Positions 1 to 12,318 of a stretch of DNA of 64,000 nucleotides are shown here, one piece after another. A model generated the notes under the pieces. The model searched no databases. It was not told where the DNA came from and was given only the letters and a program-made list of their open reading frames with translations. The stretch is from Notolepis coatsorum (Eukaryota; Chordata; Actinopteri; Aulopiformes; Paralepididae): positions 51,881,213 to 51,945,212 of the forward strand of contig OZ020592.1 of NCBI GenBank assembly GCA_963971535.1. The letters run 5' to 3'. Made by a program: the position numbers and the translations under genes. Positions within the stretch are counted from its first letter, which is position 1; the number at the start of each line of letters is the position of its first letter.

Positions 1-360
1 GGAGTGGAGTTCAAGTTCAAGTTCAAGTTCTTTAATAGTTGTCATACAGAAGTACAGAATACTTTCATACAAAATGCTTCTTTCTGTTACGCTCCAGAGA
101 CTGTGCTAGACAAGATAGTATCAAATAACATAATAACATAATATAGCATGAATTTAGAAGAAGAAAAATGAGGTCACAGTGTTCGGTATAGACATATGTA
201 CAATGTTCTGAGTTACCATATAATATACAATACACAATACTATGCAGTGTACTAATGTACAGTACTATCTAGTGCAAAGCAGAAATGGGATGAGGTACAA
301 TTTTAGGTACAATTTACAGTAAGGTGTACGAGTTGTAGTGCAATCCTTCATCCATAAATA

Positions 361-468
361 TAAAGTGTGGGGAGTGGGTGCTACAGTGTGTTTGTTTAAA
401 GTGGGTGTGTGCTATAAAGTGTGTGGAGTGGGTGCTACAGTGTGTTTGTTTAAAGTGAGTGTGTGCGT
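361..468. repeat. 54-bp tandem duplication in LINE 3' region
   Basis: Two copies of a 54-bp unit containing ggagtgggtgctacag (at about 370 and 424) lie in the 3' untranslated part of the LINE. It looks like a private expansion of this copy; the copy at 14-16 kb does not show it. Confidence 0.75.
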
Positions 469-519
469 GTGGATGTGTGTGCTATGTGCGTTTGGTGGTT
501 GTTGTTGTGTAGTGTTCAT

Positions 520-2019
520 TCATTGTTCGTTTAGCAGCCTGATGGCCTGGGGATAGAAGCTTCTTCTGAGTCTTTCTGTGCTCGCCTTGAGACTCCGGTA
601 TCGCTTGCCTGACCGCAGCAGTTCAAAGAGGCAGTTGTTCGGGTGACTGGAGTCTTTAATGATTCTCTTAGCCTTGCCCTTGCAACGCTTGTAGTAAATG
701 TTCTGGAGGGTGGGGAGCCCCCCTCCAATTGTGCGTTCGGCTGAACGTGTCACTCTTTGTAGTCTGCTTCGGTCTTGTGCAGTGCTATTCCCAAACCAGG
801 AGGTGATGTTGCCGGTCAAGATGCTCTCTATTGTACATGAGTAGAAGTTCTTAAGGATCTTCTGGCTGACTTGGAACTTCCTTAGGCGCCTGAGGAAGTA
901 GAGGCGTTGTCGTGCCTTCTTCACAACACTGTCAATGTGTGTGGTCCATGTCAAGTCCTCGGATATGTAGGCTCCGAGGTACTTAAAGCTGTTGACTCTC
1001 TCAACCGGTGCCCCGTCGATGCTGAGGGGGCTGTAGTCCTTGACCCCCGACCTCCTGAAGTCCACAATCATCTCCTTTGTTTTGCTGACGTTCAGGGAGA
1101 GGCTGTTTTCCTGGCACCATCCCGCCAGGACCTTGACCTCTTCCAGGTAGGCCCTCTCGTCGTTGGCAGAGATCAGGCCCACCACCACTGTGTCGTCAGC
1201 AAATTTGATGATTGTATTGCTACTCCGCTGGGCCACACAGTCGTGTGTGTACAGGGAGTAGAGGAGGGGACTCAGAACACAGCCCTGGGGGGCCCCTATG
1301 TTGAGGGTGATGGATGAGGAGGTGCAGTTGCCTGCTCTCACCACCTGGGGTCTGCCAGTCAGGAAGTCCAAGACCCACTGGCAGAGGTCATAGCCCAAGC
1401 CCAGGTCCCTGAGCTTGGCTATGAGTATGGAGGGGACTATGGTATTGAATGCCGAGCTGTAGTCGATGAATAGCATTCTCACATAGTTCCCCTGCCTCTT
1501 GTCCAGGTGTGATGCTGCTGTGTGCAGCACATGGGATATGGCGTCCTCCGTGGACCTGTTGGGGCGGTATGCAAATTGCAGGGGGTCCATGTTGATGGGG
1601 AGGGAGGAGCAGATGTAGCCCTTTACTAGCTTCTCAAAGCACTTCATGGCTATGGAGGTGAGAGCTACAGGGCGGTAGTCGTTGAGGCAAGCAGGCTTGG
1701 ATTTTTTGGGTACAGGGATAATAGTGGACTTCTTCAGGCAGGTGGGGATGACAGCCTGTTCTAAGGACAGGTTAAATATGTCAGTGAATACTGGGGCCAG
1801 TTGGTCGGCACAGACTTTTAGGACGCGGCCGGGGATGCCGTCCGGACCTGCTGCCTTCCTGATATTCACTTTTTTAAAGGTCCGCCTCACCTCATGCTCT
1901 GTTACCCTGAACACTGCGCCTCCATCAGCAGCCGACCCCCCCCCCCCCCATTGCCGAGGCTTGTGAGCTGGTGTTGTTATTACCAGCATCAAACCTCGCA
2001 TAGAAGGTATTGAGGTCAT
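520..2019 (-). pseudogene. LINE reverse transcriptase ORF
   Basis: A 499-codon open frame carrying the full RT core: [11 protein letters not shown] (fingers), [33 protein letters not shown] (first catalytic Asp), [10 protein letters not shown], and [11 protein letters not shown] (catalytic Asp pair). It ends with the thumb and C-terminal region [12 protein letters not shown], as in Rex1/CR1 proteins. Catalytic residues are all present. It is out of frame with the endonuclease ORF on its 5' side; the break coincides with a run of about 14 C (plus strand) near 1937-1950, so slippage at that run is the likely cause. Confidence 0.85.
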
Positions 2020-3286
2020 TTGCTAAGGAGATGTCACTGTTCAGTTTGAGGGAGGCGCCTTTGTAGTCTGTCATCGTTTTGAGCCCCTGCCACATAGCTC
2101 TAGAGTCAGCTTGTTCAAACTGGAGTTCAATTTTATCCCTGTAGCGTCGTTTGGCCTCTGACACTGTCCTCCTTACGTTGTATCGCGCCACCTTGTGGTC
2201 ATTCATGTTGCCTGCCACTAGGCCGTCGTTGTATGCTTTGGTGCGCTCTCTCAGAGCTTCACGGACGGATTTGTCTACCCAGGGTTTTTGATTTGGGTAA
2301 ACTTTCATTTTGGTAGTGGGGATTGTTTCTTTCACCCTAGTACAAACATAGTCCAGCACTGTCTCCGTGTAGACATTAATGTTATCTGTGTCGCGGAACA
2401 CTTTCCAGTCTGTGTAGTGAAACACTGACCGGATCGTCTCCTCTGACGTCAGATCCCATTTCTGCACCTCTCGCGAGACTACGGGAGTACTTTTAATTCT
2501 CTGTTTGTACTTTGGTGAAAGAAAGATGGACGCGTGATCTGACTTACCAAAGCCACTATCAGAATGAGCCTTGTAGCCACCTTTAAATTGCGTGTAACAG
2601 TGATCTAGGATGTTACCGCCTCTGGTGTTGCAAGTCACATGCTGATAGAAGTCAGGCAATACCTTTCTCAGATTGGCGCTATTGAAATCTCCCAGCACTA
2701 AAATGGCGGCGTTAACATTCGCCACTTGGATTCTATTTACCTCGTCGTGTAGTCTGGAGAGCGCAACCTTGTTGCTGGCTTGCGGTGGAATATACACTCC
2801 GACCAGGACGATCGCCGTTAACTCCCTCGGGAGGAAGAAAGGACGACACTTGATGGTTATATATTCCAGTTCTGGGGAGCAGTGGTTGGATAATTCCTTC
2901 ACGTTAGTTGGATCGCTCCAATACCTCCTCCACGTTGTTTACCGGACTCTGCTGATGTCCGATCCTTGCGATGGATAAAGAAGTGATCTGCTGGTTGAAT
3001 TGCGTGGTCTGGAACCTCCGGTGTGAGCCATGTTTCGGTGAAGCAGAGGACATTGCAGTCCCTAACGTCTCTTTGATATTGAATCCTTGCTTGGATGTCA
3101 TCCAGTTTATTGTCAATTGATTGTACATTGGCTAGCAATATACTGGGCAGTGGTGTACGGTGGCGTCTGGATCTCAGCCTGTTACGGATCCCAGCCCTCT
3201 TCCCTCGCCGTCTGGTTCCTCTGTTCCTGGGGTCTAGGAACAAAGGATCTGGTCCTAATCTCCGGAGAATTTCTTCGGAAGATTGA
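1925..3286 (-). pseudogene. LINE endonuclease region
   Basis: Two overlapping frames (2899-3286 and 1925-2902) encode the N-terminal exonuclease/endonuclease/phosphatase-type domain. The first carries LLANVQSIDNKLDDI and FTETWLTPEVPDHAIQ; the second carries ELTAIVLVGVYIPPQ, ILVLGDFNSANL and a SDHASIFLSP end motif, followed by the linker to the RT. A frameshift near 2900 separates the frames. The start of the endonuclease is missing or reaches only to about 3286, which fits a 5'-truncated insertion. Confidence 0.75.
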
Positions 3287-6142
3287 ATGCCAGTACTGTG
3301 AAGGGGAACATCGGCTGTATCAATGCGACACTTTCGGGAAGTTGACCACGGACGAGGTGAGTCAGTGGATCAAAGACCACCGCCGCTGCTTCCGCTGCGC
3401 GCGCAGCCATATGGCAGCTGAGTGCCGCTTGAAGAAGAAGTGCAGCAGGTGCGGCGGCGCCCACTTGGAGGTCCTGCATGATATCAACAGGCGTCCGCCA
3501 GGACAACAAAGTGGGCCCGTCACGGTAATGTACCAGGCCGAGGCGGTGGCACCAGTACCGAAGACCCACCAGACCGCCCCCTGGTGTCCCGACTGCTACA
3601 GCAGACACTGGGAGTCACGGTGCTACTCGGACGACCGCGAGTCGGCACCACCCCAGAAGATCCAAGGCAACCGACCAACAGGAGTGCTCCACATTGACCA
3701 GCATAGCGGGACCCCCTGAGTGCTCATCAAAGTGGTCAGAGTGCTCCTGAGCTACGAGGACAAGGTCCTGGACACTTACGCCGTCCTAGATGATGGGTCT
3801 GAAAAGACTCTCCTCCTCGCTTCCGCCGCAGCCCAGTTGGGCCTGCGGGGTACCAAAGAAACAATGACAATCCGTACTATTCAGCGGGACCTGAGAACCA
3901 TAAAGGGCAAGAACGTCTCATTCAAAATAGCAGCGGTCGGGCAGCCCGCGAAGCGGTACAGCATTACTAAGGCATTTACAGGCCATGACATAGGTCTGTC
4001 AAGCTACAACTACCCCATCCCACAGCTGATGGCGAAGTACGAGCACCTACGCAGACTACCTATACCGTTCATCGACGGCGCCACACCGACCCTGCTCATA
4101 GGCTCCAACCATGCGGACCTCCTTGTCCCAATCGAGGCGGCCCACATCGGACCTAAAGGATGCCCAGTCGCGGTTCGGACCCGACTGGGGTGGACGCTCC
4201 AGGGCCCCCTCTACGGACTTGACAGTCAACCCACGTCTACACGCTGCCTGCACACAAAGGTGAGCGACACAGGCCACTCTCTCGTACAGCCCGTTGAGAG
4301 GCTATTGACATTAGACGAGAGGCCTGTGAGAGAACCGTGGGCCCAAGAAGAGGGAGTTCCGAACTCCACCCCCCTCAGCTGCGCTCCAAGCGACGTAGCT
4401 GACCTCGAACCCAGCACCCCAAGCTACCTCTTGAGGGTGCGGCCGGACCCGGCCCCTCCTCAGACGGGGCACCGGAAGAACAAGAGGAACAGACGGAGGA
4501 TGTGGAGACACAGCCAAGCACAGATCAACCAGTCTCAGGCCCGCTTCCTCCTAAGCTCCCTACCATCCCTTCCAGCCCGTCAGAAGCGGGTCAAGGACGG
4601 GGACAACTTAAAAGTGGACACAGTCGTCGTGGTCATAGACCAGTCACTACCCCGAGCTGCGTGGCCGGCCGGCCGCGTAAGCAAAGTGATCACTGGTGCC
4701 GACGGAAAGGTCAGAGCGGCAGAAGTGCTCGTCCAGGGGCGGACATACACCCGACCCGTGGCGAGGCTGATAGAGTTGCCAAGGCTCCCCGACTCTCTTA
4801 ATGACGATCATGACCCACTGACTTTGTGAATTGCCCTACTCCTCACAACGGACATTGAGTAGTGGACAAGGCGGTTAATCTGTCTCTGCTTATCTAATTA
4901 GGTGCGGACTAATTAGGAGGCGGCTGTTACAAAGGGTCAGATTAAACCGAATATATATATTTATTGCTTGAGATCCCATGTATACTATTTGTATATCGTT
5001 TGATATCCCTTGTATATTCTTTGTACATATACACGGAATATCCCTTTACCTGGTACAGGACAGACCATAATATTCGTTCTCCTATTGGAAGCGATCCCCT
5101 AGGCGCCACGGCCATACCCCCAACGTCTAGTTCAAAGTCACCGCTAAGACATGCCTGAACATGCCCGGTTTTGCGCAGTAATACGAGACAGAAATAAGGT
5201 TGGCACTAGATTATTCACCGTACGTATAAATACGTCGCAGGTGGATACAGCAGTAGTCTTGTCTTATCCTAAAACGTTCGTTCAACGTATCGTTCGTTCC
5301 TTACTAGTAAAGCCTTCATCACGAGTCAACGACCAAGTGAAGTGAGCAACCTTGCGTCTAAATAGAGCACTTATAACCGTGTGCGAATAGGATAGTAAAA
5401 GTGTCAGAGCTTAGTGAAATAACGTCAAGTTCGACCTAGTTAATGTGAAGTACCGTGCACAGGAGAATCTACACCGGTGAATGCAGAGCCTTTTCCGGCT
5501 GGATTATATTGATTTTGGTACCGTGGTTGCTGGAGCAGAGAACCGTCTACCCGCTGCTGTGTGGGATTTACCCGTGAGGAGCATCACTCGAGCCCGTCTC
5601 TAGGAGAGGCTGGCGGCTTTCACCTATGCTGTCGCGCATACTTGGATTATAGCTGCTGCTTTCGTCTGCCGATCAAGGGAGTAATGTACCGCCTCCCGTA
5701 GCTGGAGCTTATTGATTCCCCGTTGATCCAGACTTTTGCATTCGAACATTCCTCCCCCCTGCTGGCTTACAACCGGAGGGAACCCCCTTAGTATCTCCAG
5801 CTGACCTATTAGTGTACCATATATAATTCTTATGCTACGGGTGGTATTAATTATCCCCTGCGTAATATGCTCATGGACTTACGCTCTTGACCTATTCATG
5901 CACATTCTTCGCCTTACAAGCGCAACTCTCAATCTTAATAAAGAATGTAAGATAATCTTGGTGCTCTTCTAATAAATATTATTATAAACAGTATTTCTTG
6001 TGAAGCCGTGTTATTGTGGTGGTGTTCATCACATATACCTGTGTACTGTATGGCCAGTAGTAATGTACATAAGTAACGCAGTAGTGGTTTAATGATACCA
6101 TACTTATTCAATACAGGCAGGGAATTGTACCCCTCAGTTACA
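3287..6142 (+). mobile_element. BEL/Pao LTR retrotransposon relic
   Basis: Fossil of a BEL/Pao element. Visible parts, in order: two zinc-knuckle-type Cys/His boxes of Gag (CQYC...C and CRCARSH-like region, about 3290-3480), an aspartic-protease-like region with VLDDGSEKTLL (about 3720-4250), then the conserved C-terminal segment that follows integrase in this family (about 4590-4830, AAWPAGRVSKV). A probable 3' LTR follows. The central polymerase section is not seen, so the copy is broken and incomplete. No matching 5' LTR is in the window; a LINE abuts its left side. Confidence 0.8.
4925..6142 (+). repeat. probable 3' LTR of the BEL/Pao relic
   Basis: The purine-rich stretch aattaggaggcggc ends at 4924 and is followed by TGTTAC, a usual LTR start. 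A polyadenylation signal (aataaa) lies near 5937. The proposed end, ...GTTACA at 6142, is by eye; no second LTR is available to confirm either edge or to date the element. Confidence 0.4.
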
Positions 6143-6195
6143 TCGATCATAAAAACTCGGCGACGCAGAATTTTTGCGTCGATGCGTCGTATTAA

Positions 6196-6345
<150 letters not shown>

Positions 6346-6481
6346 CCTGTACCGTGACAGATTACATCCCAACACCAAGGGAAGAAAAGTCCTAGCTAGC
6401 AATTTCCACTGCTATGTCAGGTCTGCCTCAAAGTGATGTCAGGACTATAGGTCTTCTCAGCACCACTCCCTCCACCATGAC

Positions 6482-8518
6482 ATGTCACAAGTGCAGCCCC
6501 TCCAAGCTGTAACTTACGAAGAGCCTATTACGCAGCTACCTGTAGGCCTACATACATTACAAAGAGACAATTTGATGTACATTAATTATCATTGTGCCCT
6601 CTCCTCCCCGCCTCCCGCTCCCATTCCAACAATTGTGGGCTACAGGCCAAGTAAACTGCCGGTGGGCAGGCGATGTAGAGGGGGTCACCTGCACGCACTA
6701 TCCATAGGTACTCCAGCTAACCCAGAGAATAGCTCCACTATTAAAATGGCCCTCCTCAATCCTCGATCCATAACCAACAAGTCTTTTATTATAAATGACC
6801 TTTTTGTCCGGGAAGAGTTAAGCTGTCTATTTCTTGTAGAGACTTGGCAAAGAGATCTGGAACAGACCCATCTCAATGAACTCTGTCCGCCGAACTGTAG
6901 CTCCATTAGCACTCCACGGCTATCTGGTCGTGGAGGTGGCCTTGCGTTGGTCCATAAAACTTGTATTGCATGTCGGACAGTGAACTCTGAGTCCTTTCAA
7001 TCCTTTGAACTACAAATCACCATAGTTGGCAGAGCGCATCCATTTTATTGTATTTTAATTTATCGCCCTCCTGGCTCCACTAGTCTTTTTTTAACCGAGT
7101 TTACTGAGTTACTTACATCAGTGATTAAGCTGGACAACGTGCTGGTCACCGGTGATTTTAATTTTCATGTTGATGACGTCGCATCAAAAGCCGCATCAGA
7201 TTTTCTCGCGATTACTGACTCTTTTAATTTTGTTCAGCATATTTCGGGTCCTACTCATGTAGCCGGGCATACTTTAGATTTCGTTTTCTCACATGGGTTA
7301 AACATTAAGAATGTCAACCTCCAGGATTTCCATCTCAGTGACCATAAGTGTATACTTTTTGATGTTTGTTTTAACTCTGATGTGCTCCCTCATAACCAGA
7401 TGACGCACCGACGTATAATTAAGCAAAACTCTGCAGATACATTTTCAACATTATTTGACTCTGATGTTCTGTCCAATTGCAACGAGTTAGAGTCCCTTGT
7501 GCAGTCTTTTCATGACCAATGTTCCACTATTTTTGACATAGTTGCTCCTTTTAAATCCAGACCTGCCTCCCGTACCAATTCTACTCCCTGGTTCAATGAG
7601 TCTATCCACAGTTTTAGACGTCAGTGTAGAAAGACAGAGCGTTTATGGAAAGCCTCCAAGCTTGAAGTCCACAGGTTACATCTCAAGGAGCTATTGATCC
7701 AGTTTAATGACATGATAAGGGATGCAAGAACTGCATATTTTGCTAATCTAATATCATCCAACAGGGGAAACTCAAGGGTTTTGTTTGAAACAATCAATAC
7801 TATTGTTGCTCCTGTGCCTCCATGTGTACCTGTATATTCTTATACTGACTGTAATAACTTTTTGAATTATTTTGTGGATAAGGTCAGTGGTGTTAGAGCA
7901 GGCATCTGCCCCTCATCCCTTTCTGACAGCCTTCCTACCACTGTCTCTCCTCCTCTCACGCTGCTAGACTCGTTCTCTCCAGTCACCTTAGAGCAGGTTT
8001 CTATAGTGCTGCACAAAACGAAACCCTCTTTTAATCCCCTTGATGCTGTTCCCTCATCCCTGATTTTAGAGGTCCTTGACTCAATTGGTCCCACAATTCT
8101 GTCAATAATTAACCGCTCTCTGGCATCAGGTTCTGTCCCTAGCCTTTTTAAACATGCCATAGTTCAACCTCTTTTAAAAAAGGCTAACCTAGACCCCTCT
8201 CTTCCTGAGAATTACAGACCAATCTCCAAACTACCTCTGCTGTCCAAGGTGCTGGAGAAAATTGTGGCTGAGCAGCTTCTCATGGTTCTAGAAACCCATA
8301 ATCTGCATGACCCATTCCAATCAGGCTTTCGGAAATTTCATTCCACCGAAACAGCCCTTCTTAAGGTTACCAATGACATTGTAATGGCTGCAGATGATGG
8401 TAAACACTCACTATTAGTTTTATTGGACCTCAGCGCAGCCGTTGACACGGTTGATCATGTCACGTGGTTATGGTGCGTAGGCTCAATGATGTGTTTGGGA
8501 TCTCTGGGTCAGCACTGA
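6482..8518 (+). pseudogene. L2 ORF2, endonuclease and first half of RT
   Basis: A 678-codon frame begins with a few dozen non-conserved residues, then [36 protein letters not shown] and HLSDHKC, the endonuclease core. RT fingers follow ([37 protein letters not shown]) up to [16 protein letters not shown]. The usual AAFDTVDH has Val in place of Phe. Directly after this the frame is lost around 8455-8465 by a small deletion, and the RT continues in another frame. Confidence 0.85.
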
Positions 8519-10062
8519 GATGGTTCTCATCTTACCTAGCTGATAGAAGCTTTTCTGTGTCAGTGGGTCAGTTCATGTCGGACTCTACCCCACTGTCCTG
8601 TGGGCTTCCGCAGGGTTCTGTGCTAGGGCCAATGCTGTTCTCCCTATATATGTTTCCCCTAAGCCAGATTATTAAACGTTTTAATGGAATATTTTATCAA
8701 TTTTATGCGGATGACATCCAATTGTATTGTTCTTTTAAGCCCAGTGAGTGTAATCGTTTTTGCATTATTAATGAATGCATCGATGCCATCAAGAGCTGGA
8801 TGGCTGATAATTTCCTTCAGCTTAATGCAAGTAAGACAGAAGCCCTCATTATTGCTCCCGACCACATTATCCCCATTATACAAAATTCTATTGGACCCTT
8901 AGGTCAGTGTGTCAAACCTCATGTGAGGAACTTAGGTGTGAGGAACTTAGGTGTAATTTTTGATGACTCTCTGTCTTTTAACAGCCATGTCAACCAGCTC
9001 ACACGGTCATGTTTTTATCAGCTCAGAAACATTGCCAAATTAAGATTTGTTGTTTCTAGAGCTGAAAAGGAAATGATCATCCATGCTTTTATTTCATCAC
9101 GCCTGGACTATTGCAATTCAATTTTTACCTGTCTGGATAAATCTGTGCTAAACCGCTTGCAAATCATTCAAAATGCAGCGGCAAGGCTTTTAACTGGGAC
9201 AAGTAGGCGTGCCCACATCACCCCCATTTTATCCACTCTACATTGGCTCCCCATTAATTATCGTGTCCATTTTAAAATTCTTGTTTTAACTTTTAAAGCC
9301 CTCCAAGGTAGATCCCCTGTGTACATTTTTAATTTACTGCGCCCCTACTCCCCCAGTCGTGCACTTACCGTACTTTTCGGACTATAAGCCGCGGCTTTTT
9401 TCCCCATTTTTCGACCCTGCGGCTTATATAACAGTGCGGCTTATATGTGGACAAAACCCGAAAATCGAAATATTGCTTTTTTTACTGCATTGAAATGTTA
9501 TTTATCTGTTCCCTTATTTGCTAAACTTAATACAACTTGTAAATGAGTTAATGTTATTTGTCCGACAGTATTGAGTCCCAATGGGAGTCATTCTCTGTAG
9601 AGGTGGGAACTTAAAGCTCAATATAAGAACGGCCATGCACTCACACTCACAGAATCGAGAAAGAGCAATCAATCTGTCAATCCTTTCCGTGTCCGGGCCG
9701 GGTGAGGTTTCCCGTGTTGAGTCAAATTAAGCCGCAGGCTCCACTCGTTACATATGGTAATTAAACATTAAAACACATGCGGCTTATAGTCCAGTGCGGC
9801 TTATATATGTACACATCATTCAATTTAGCTGCTGCGGCTTATAGTCAGGTGCGGCTTATAGTGCGAAAAGTACGGTAGGTCCTCCCACCAAAATCTCCTG
9901 GTTGTCCCACGGACCCGGTTAATAACAAAAGGTGACCGGTCCTTCCAATTTATGGCCCCTACCCTTTGGAACACCCTCCCCCTTTCTATGCGTTCACTTG
10001 ACTCCCTATACACTTTTAAGGAACAGTTGAAAACGTTTTTATTCAGACAGGCTTTTAAATAA
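8464..10062 (+). pseudogene. L2 ORF2, second half of RT, split by a MITE
   Basis: Continues the [45 protein letters not shown] (catalytic YADD), then the thumb and the C-terminal HWLPINYRVHFKILV. The peptide RNLGV is duplicated near 8930-8955 (an 18-bp tandem repeat). At 9367 the frame runs into a TA-target MITE and resumes after it at 9878 as SSHQNLLVVPRTRL... through FRQAFK to the stop at 10060. Apart from the MITE and the target TA it gained, this segment is open. Confidence 0.85.
9368..9875. mobile_element. TA-target MITE (CCGTAC ends), 508 bp
   Basis: Near-perfect terminal inverted repeats of about 25 bp start CCGTACTTTTCG and contain ACTATAAGCCGC. It is flanked by TA on both sides (9366-9367 and 9876-9877). 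Inside are several more copies of the GCGGCTTATA motif. The host L2 sequence reads cacttaggtcc without the insert, which proves the edges and the TA duplication. A relative lies at 31596-31955 in the opposite orientation. TA duplication points to the Tc1/mariner group but no transposase is encoded. Confidence 0.9.
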
Positions 10063-10289
10063 TTCCTGGTTGTATACGTTGTTTATTTATTTATAATTGT
10101 TATGTTTTTAGTTGCACTCATATTTACTTATTTAATTGTAACTATGCCTATGCTTACGATGTGTCAGAATTGTTTTATGTGTAGTGCGTTCATCTCTATG
10201 TTGCTATGTTTTACTTCTGTGAAGCACTTTGTGATTTTATCTGAGAAAGGTGCTATACAAATAAAGTTTACTTACTTACTTACTTACTT

Positions 10290-10800
10290 GTCTACCATCA
10301 CCCCAGACTTTGAGACTCTTGTCAGGAGCAAACAACATCCCCAGTTATCCCATTAGTTCCCTGGGATGTTAAGCTAAGAAGTCTGCTAAGAAGGATATAT
10401 TATTTATTATTATTATTTTATTTCATTGTGTTTTTAGCCCTAGTTGCACTTTTGTTGCAACCCCAGTTATCTCATTAGTTCCCCCAAACTTACTGTCGGT
10501 CTGTTATGTTAAGCTAAGAAGTCTGCTAAGAGCCCGGAAAAGGAGCCGCGCCCACAGGAAGCAGAGATGGAGGTTGTGACAGAAATAATCGTTAGATTAG
10601 TCGACTAATCGAAAAAATAATCGACAGATTAGTCGACTACCAAAATAATCGTTAGTTGCAGCCCTACCCACAACATAAAAATATATATATATATTTATTA
10701 TTTTTAATTTTTTAATCTTGAAGCTTAGAATTAAAATCGAATCTTGGCCCTGAAGCTTCGAATTCCAAAAAAGAATTCGAAGGTCAGCCCTATACTATAA
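10290..10800. repeat. direct repeat and hAT-like end fragments
   Basis: A segment starting ccccagttat and ending ctaagaagtctgctaaga occurs at about 10332-10391 and again at 10459-10530. Behind it, 10586-10668 carries the alternating ATTAGTCGACTAATCG and CGTTAGTTGCAGCCCTA motifs of a common teleost hAT end, and 10720-10795 carries TTCGAATTC motifs ending in cagcccta. No full element could be delimited and no gene is seen. Confidence 0.5.
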
Positions 10801-10852
10801 CCGTTTCTTGCCTGGACCCGCTATTATTCTCGTTTTTTGATGCATACGCTGT

Positions 10853-11158
10853 GGACTTAACGTTACACACACACGTTCGGATCGAGGTGAAGACATGCTT
10901 GGATACAATGCATGCAACGCAAGATTGATATCATATAGCCCTTACCTTGACTAGGATCAGTGGTGCAGTGGTGGTCCCACGCGGTACCACACCGACCCGG
11001 CAGTTTTCTGAGCAGAAGTATGCGCACGGATGTGCGTGCACACGCGCGGCGGCGCGCACACAAAAATGCGTTCACAACTTTCACTCGACTCGTCGCGCCG
11101 TGCGCCAAGTACCCGGCACTTATCTATCACCTAGTCTTTGCATAATAATAGGATACCA
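10853..11158. mobile_element. piggyBac-like family B fragment
   Basis: The stretch around gcaacgcaagattgatatcatatag...cccttaccttgac resembles 33260-33300 (caacgcaaaattggatatata...ccttaccttgtc). The two are about equally GC-rich on their flanks. It is taken as part of the same nonautonomous family whose right ends are at 16959 and 33721. Edges are uncertain. Confidence 0.4.
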
Positions 11159-11358
11159 ATAGCATAACAAAGAAAGAGAAGTGCAAAACCAAAATACAAG
11201 CCCTGTACCAATTGGTGTGGGTTTGCTTGAGCTGTGGAACCAAATGGTCCCGACTGGAAGTATGAGACATTTCGTTGTGCGTCAGAAGGAAACTGTAAAC
11301 TGTAAGTTGCATTGTTAATTTTTGTTTGTATTTACTTTTCTAGTTTAAGTTAATTCAA

Positions 11359-12318
11359 TTAACACTTTGGTTGCCTAAGGTTAAATTAATGATATACCAT
11401 AGATTGCCAGCGCTATTTGTCTATGGAGAAAGTCCCCTTCTTTGCAGGGCTATAACTTTTTAAATTCTATTGCTACATTGCCATTATTAGGGCCCATTCA
11501 AAGTCCTATATGTATTGTTCATTGTGTAGCAACGTTAAACTTTTTCATTCACATATTCATAGTAAAGTATGGTCTAATGTATAAGTATGTTTTCATCTCT
11601 TTCTGCAGCTTTCTCCAGAATGTGATATATAGCCCCAAATGCATTATATTGATGATGAAATACAGTTTGATGGCAATCAGCGCGATATAAAAAATTCCAA
11701 CTAGACGTACTTCTAGAAGTTACTACACGTCATCTGATGTTGACCGGATGGGCGAGGGGGCGTTTATAATTCCGTGGGCAGCGTTATACCAATCATCTAA
11801 TGTGGGTCAAATGTTGATAATATCAGTTATTATCGAAGAAGGTAACGTTACACGCTGAAACTCACCCCAGTCTCCGCGCGCCGTTGGGCGATCATCGTCG
11901 AGTAGAAATTTTATCATTATGGGATATATTTTTACCCGGTCCATCTCCAGCTTGTATAATGGTATATACGTCCAAATCATGTTGTTTATCGAGTTATTGG
12001 CAATCGATCACCGTGTAGCGTGACGAGCCAGAGTCACATGAACCATAGCGAGCGCCCGGAAGTACTACGGTCGTCATGACAACCTCTATTCAACATCCTG
12101 TTTTGGCGATTGCGCCGATCGGCCACCAGATGGCGCTCCTGAACCGCCAGAGAGCTCAGTGGGTCCTGCTGGTGGATCTCAGGCCAGCGGAGGGACATTA
12201 TGAATCCGATCGCAGATTTTTGAAATATTGATATAAGGACGCTGTACAGCGTCCCCCGGCAACTTTAGCATGGCTAGCAAAGACGTGAAAAGACGTGTCC
12301 CGGCACTCAAAGTGTTAA
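11359..12318 (+). mobile_element. piggyBac-like nonautonomous element, family A, copy 1
   Basis: Bounded by TTAA on both sides (11359-11362 and 12315-12318). Ends are CACTTTGGTTGCC and, inverted, CACTTTGAGTGCC. TTAA is the piggyBac target. The same 0.95-kb sequence recurs inverted at 35890-37053. No transposase is present. An 82-codon frame (11442-11690, MQGYNFLNSIA...) is open in both copies; see findings. Confidence 0.75.

Larger units (their letters stand above)
1..3286 (-). mobile_element. Rex1/CR1-like LINE, copy 1 (5' truncated)
   Basis: Non-LTR retrotransposon read right to left. It holds an apurinic-type endonuclease (motifs FTETWL, YIPPQ, GDFN, SDHAS) followed by a reverse transcriptase ([34 protein letters not shown]). 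The 3' end at the left edge is a short hexamer tail, (TTGAAC)n on the minus strand, matching the (TTGACT)n tail of the copy ending near 16590. The 5' edge is put at about 3286 because the deduced protein stops resembling the LINE there and BEL/Pao coding sequence begins. Whether the LINE entered the BEL/Pao element cannot be tested because the left flank lies outside the window. The clade call rests on the [16 protein letters not shown] and C-terminal [10 protein letters not shown] motifs known from Rex1/Babar. Confidence 0.85.
6346..10289 (+). mobile_element. L2-clade LINE, 5' truncated
   Basis: The left edge retains the end of ORF1 (RDRLHPNTKGRKVL, the esterase-type ORF1 seen in fish L2). 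ORF2 follows with endonuclease and RT domains and ends with FRQAFK and a stop at 10060-10062. The 3' tail is (ACTT)n at 10267-10289 after tgctatacaaataaag, typical for L2. A MITE at 9368-9875 splits the C-terminal coding part. Most of the element is present, but ORF1 is cut and ORF2 is damaged. Confidence 0.88.

Noticed and set aside
3087-3719. Continuous 210-codon plus-strand frame as one protein
   Set aside because: Its first half is antisense to the LINE endonuclease; only the part after about 3287 shows BEL/Pao Gag features.
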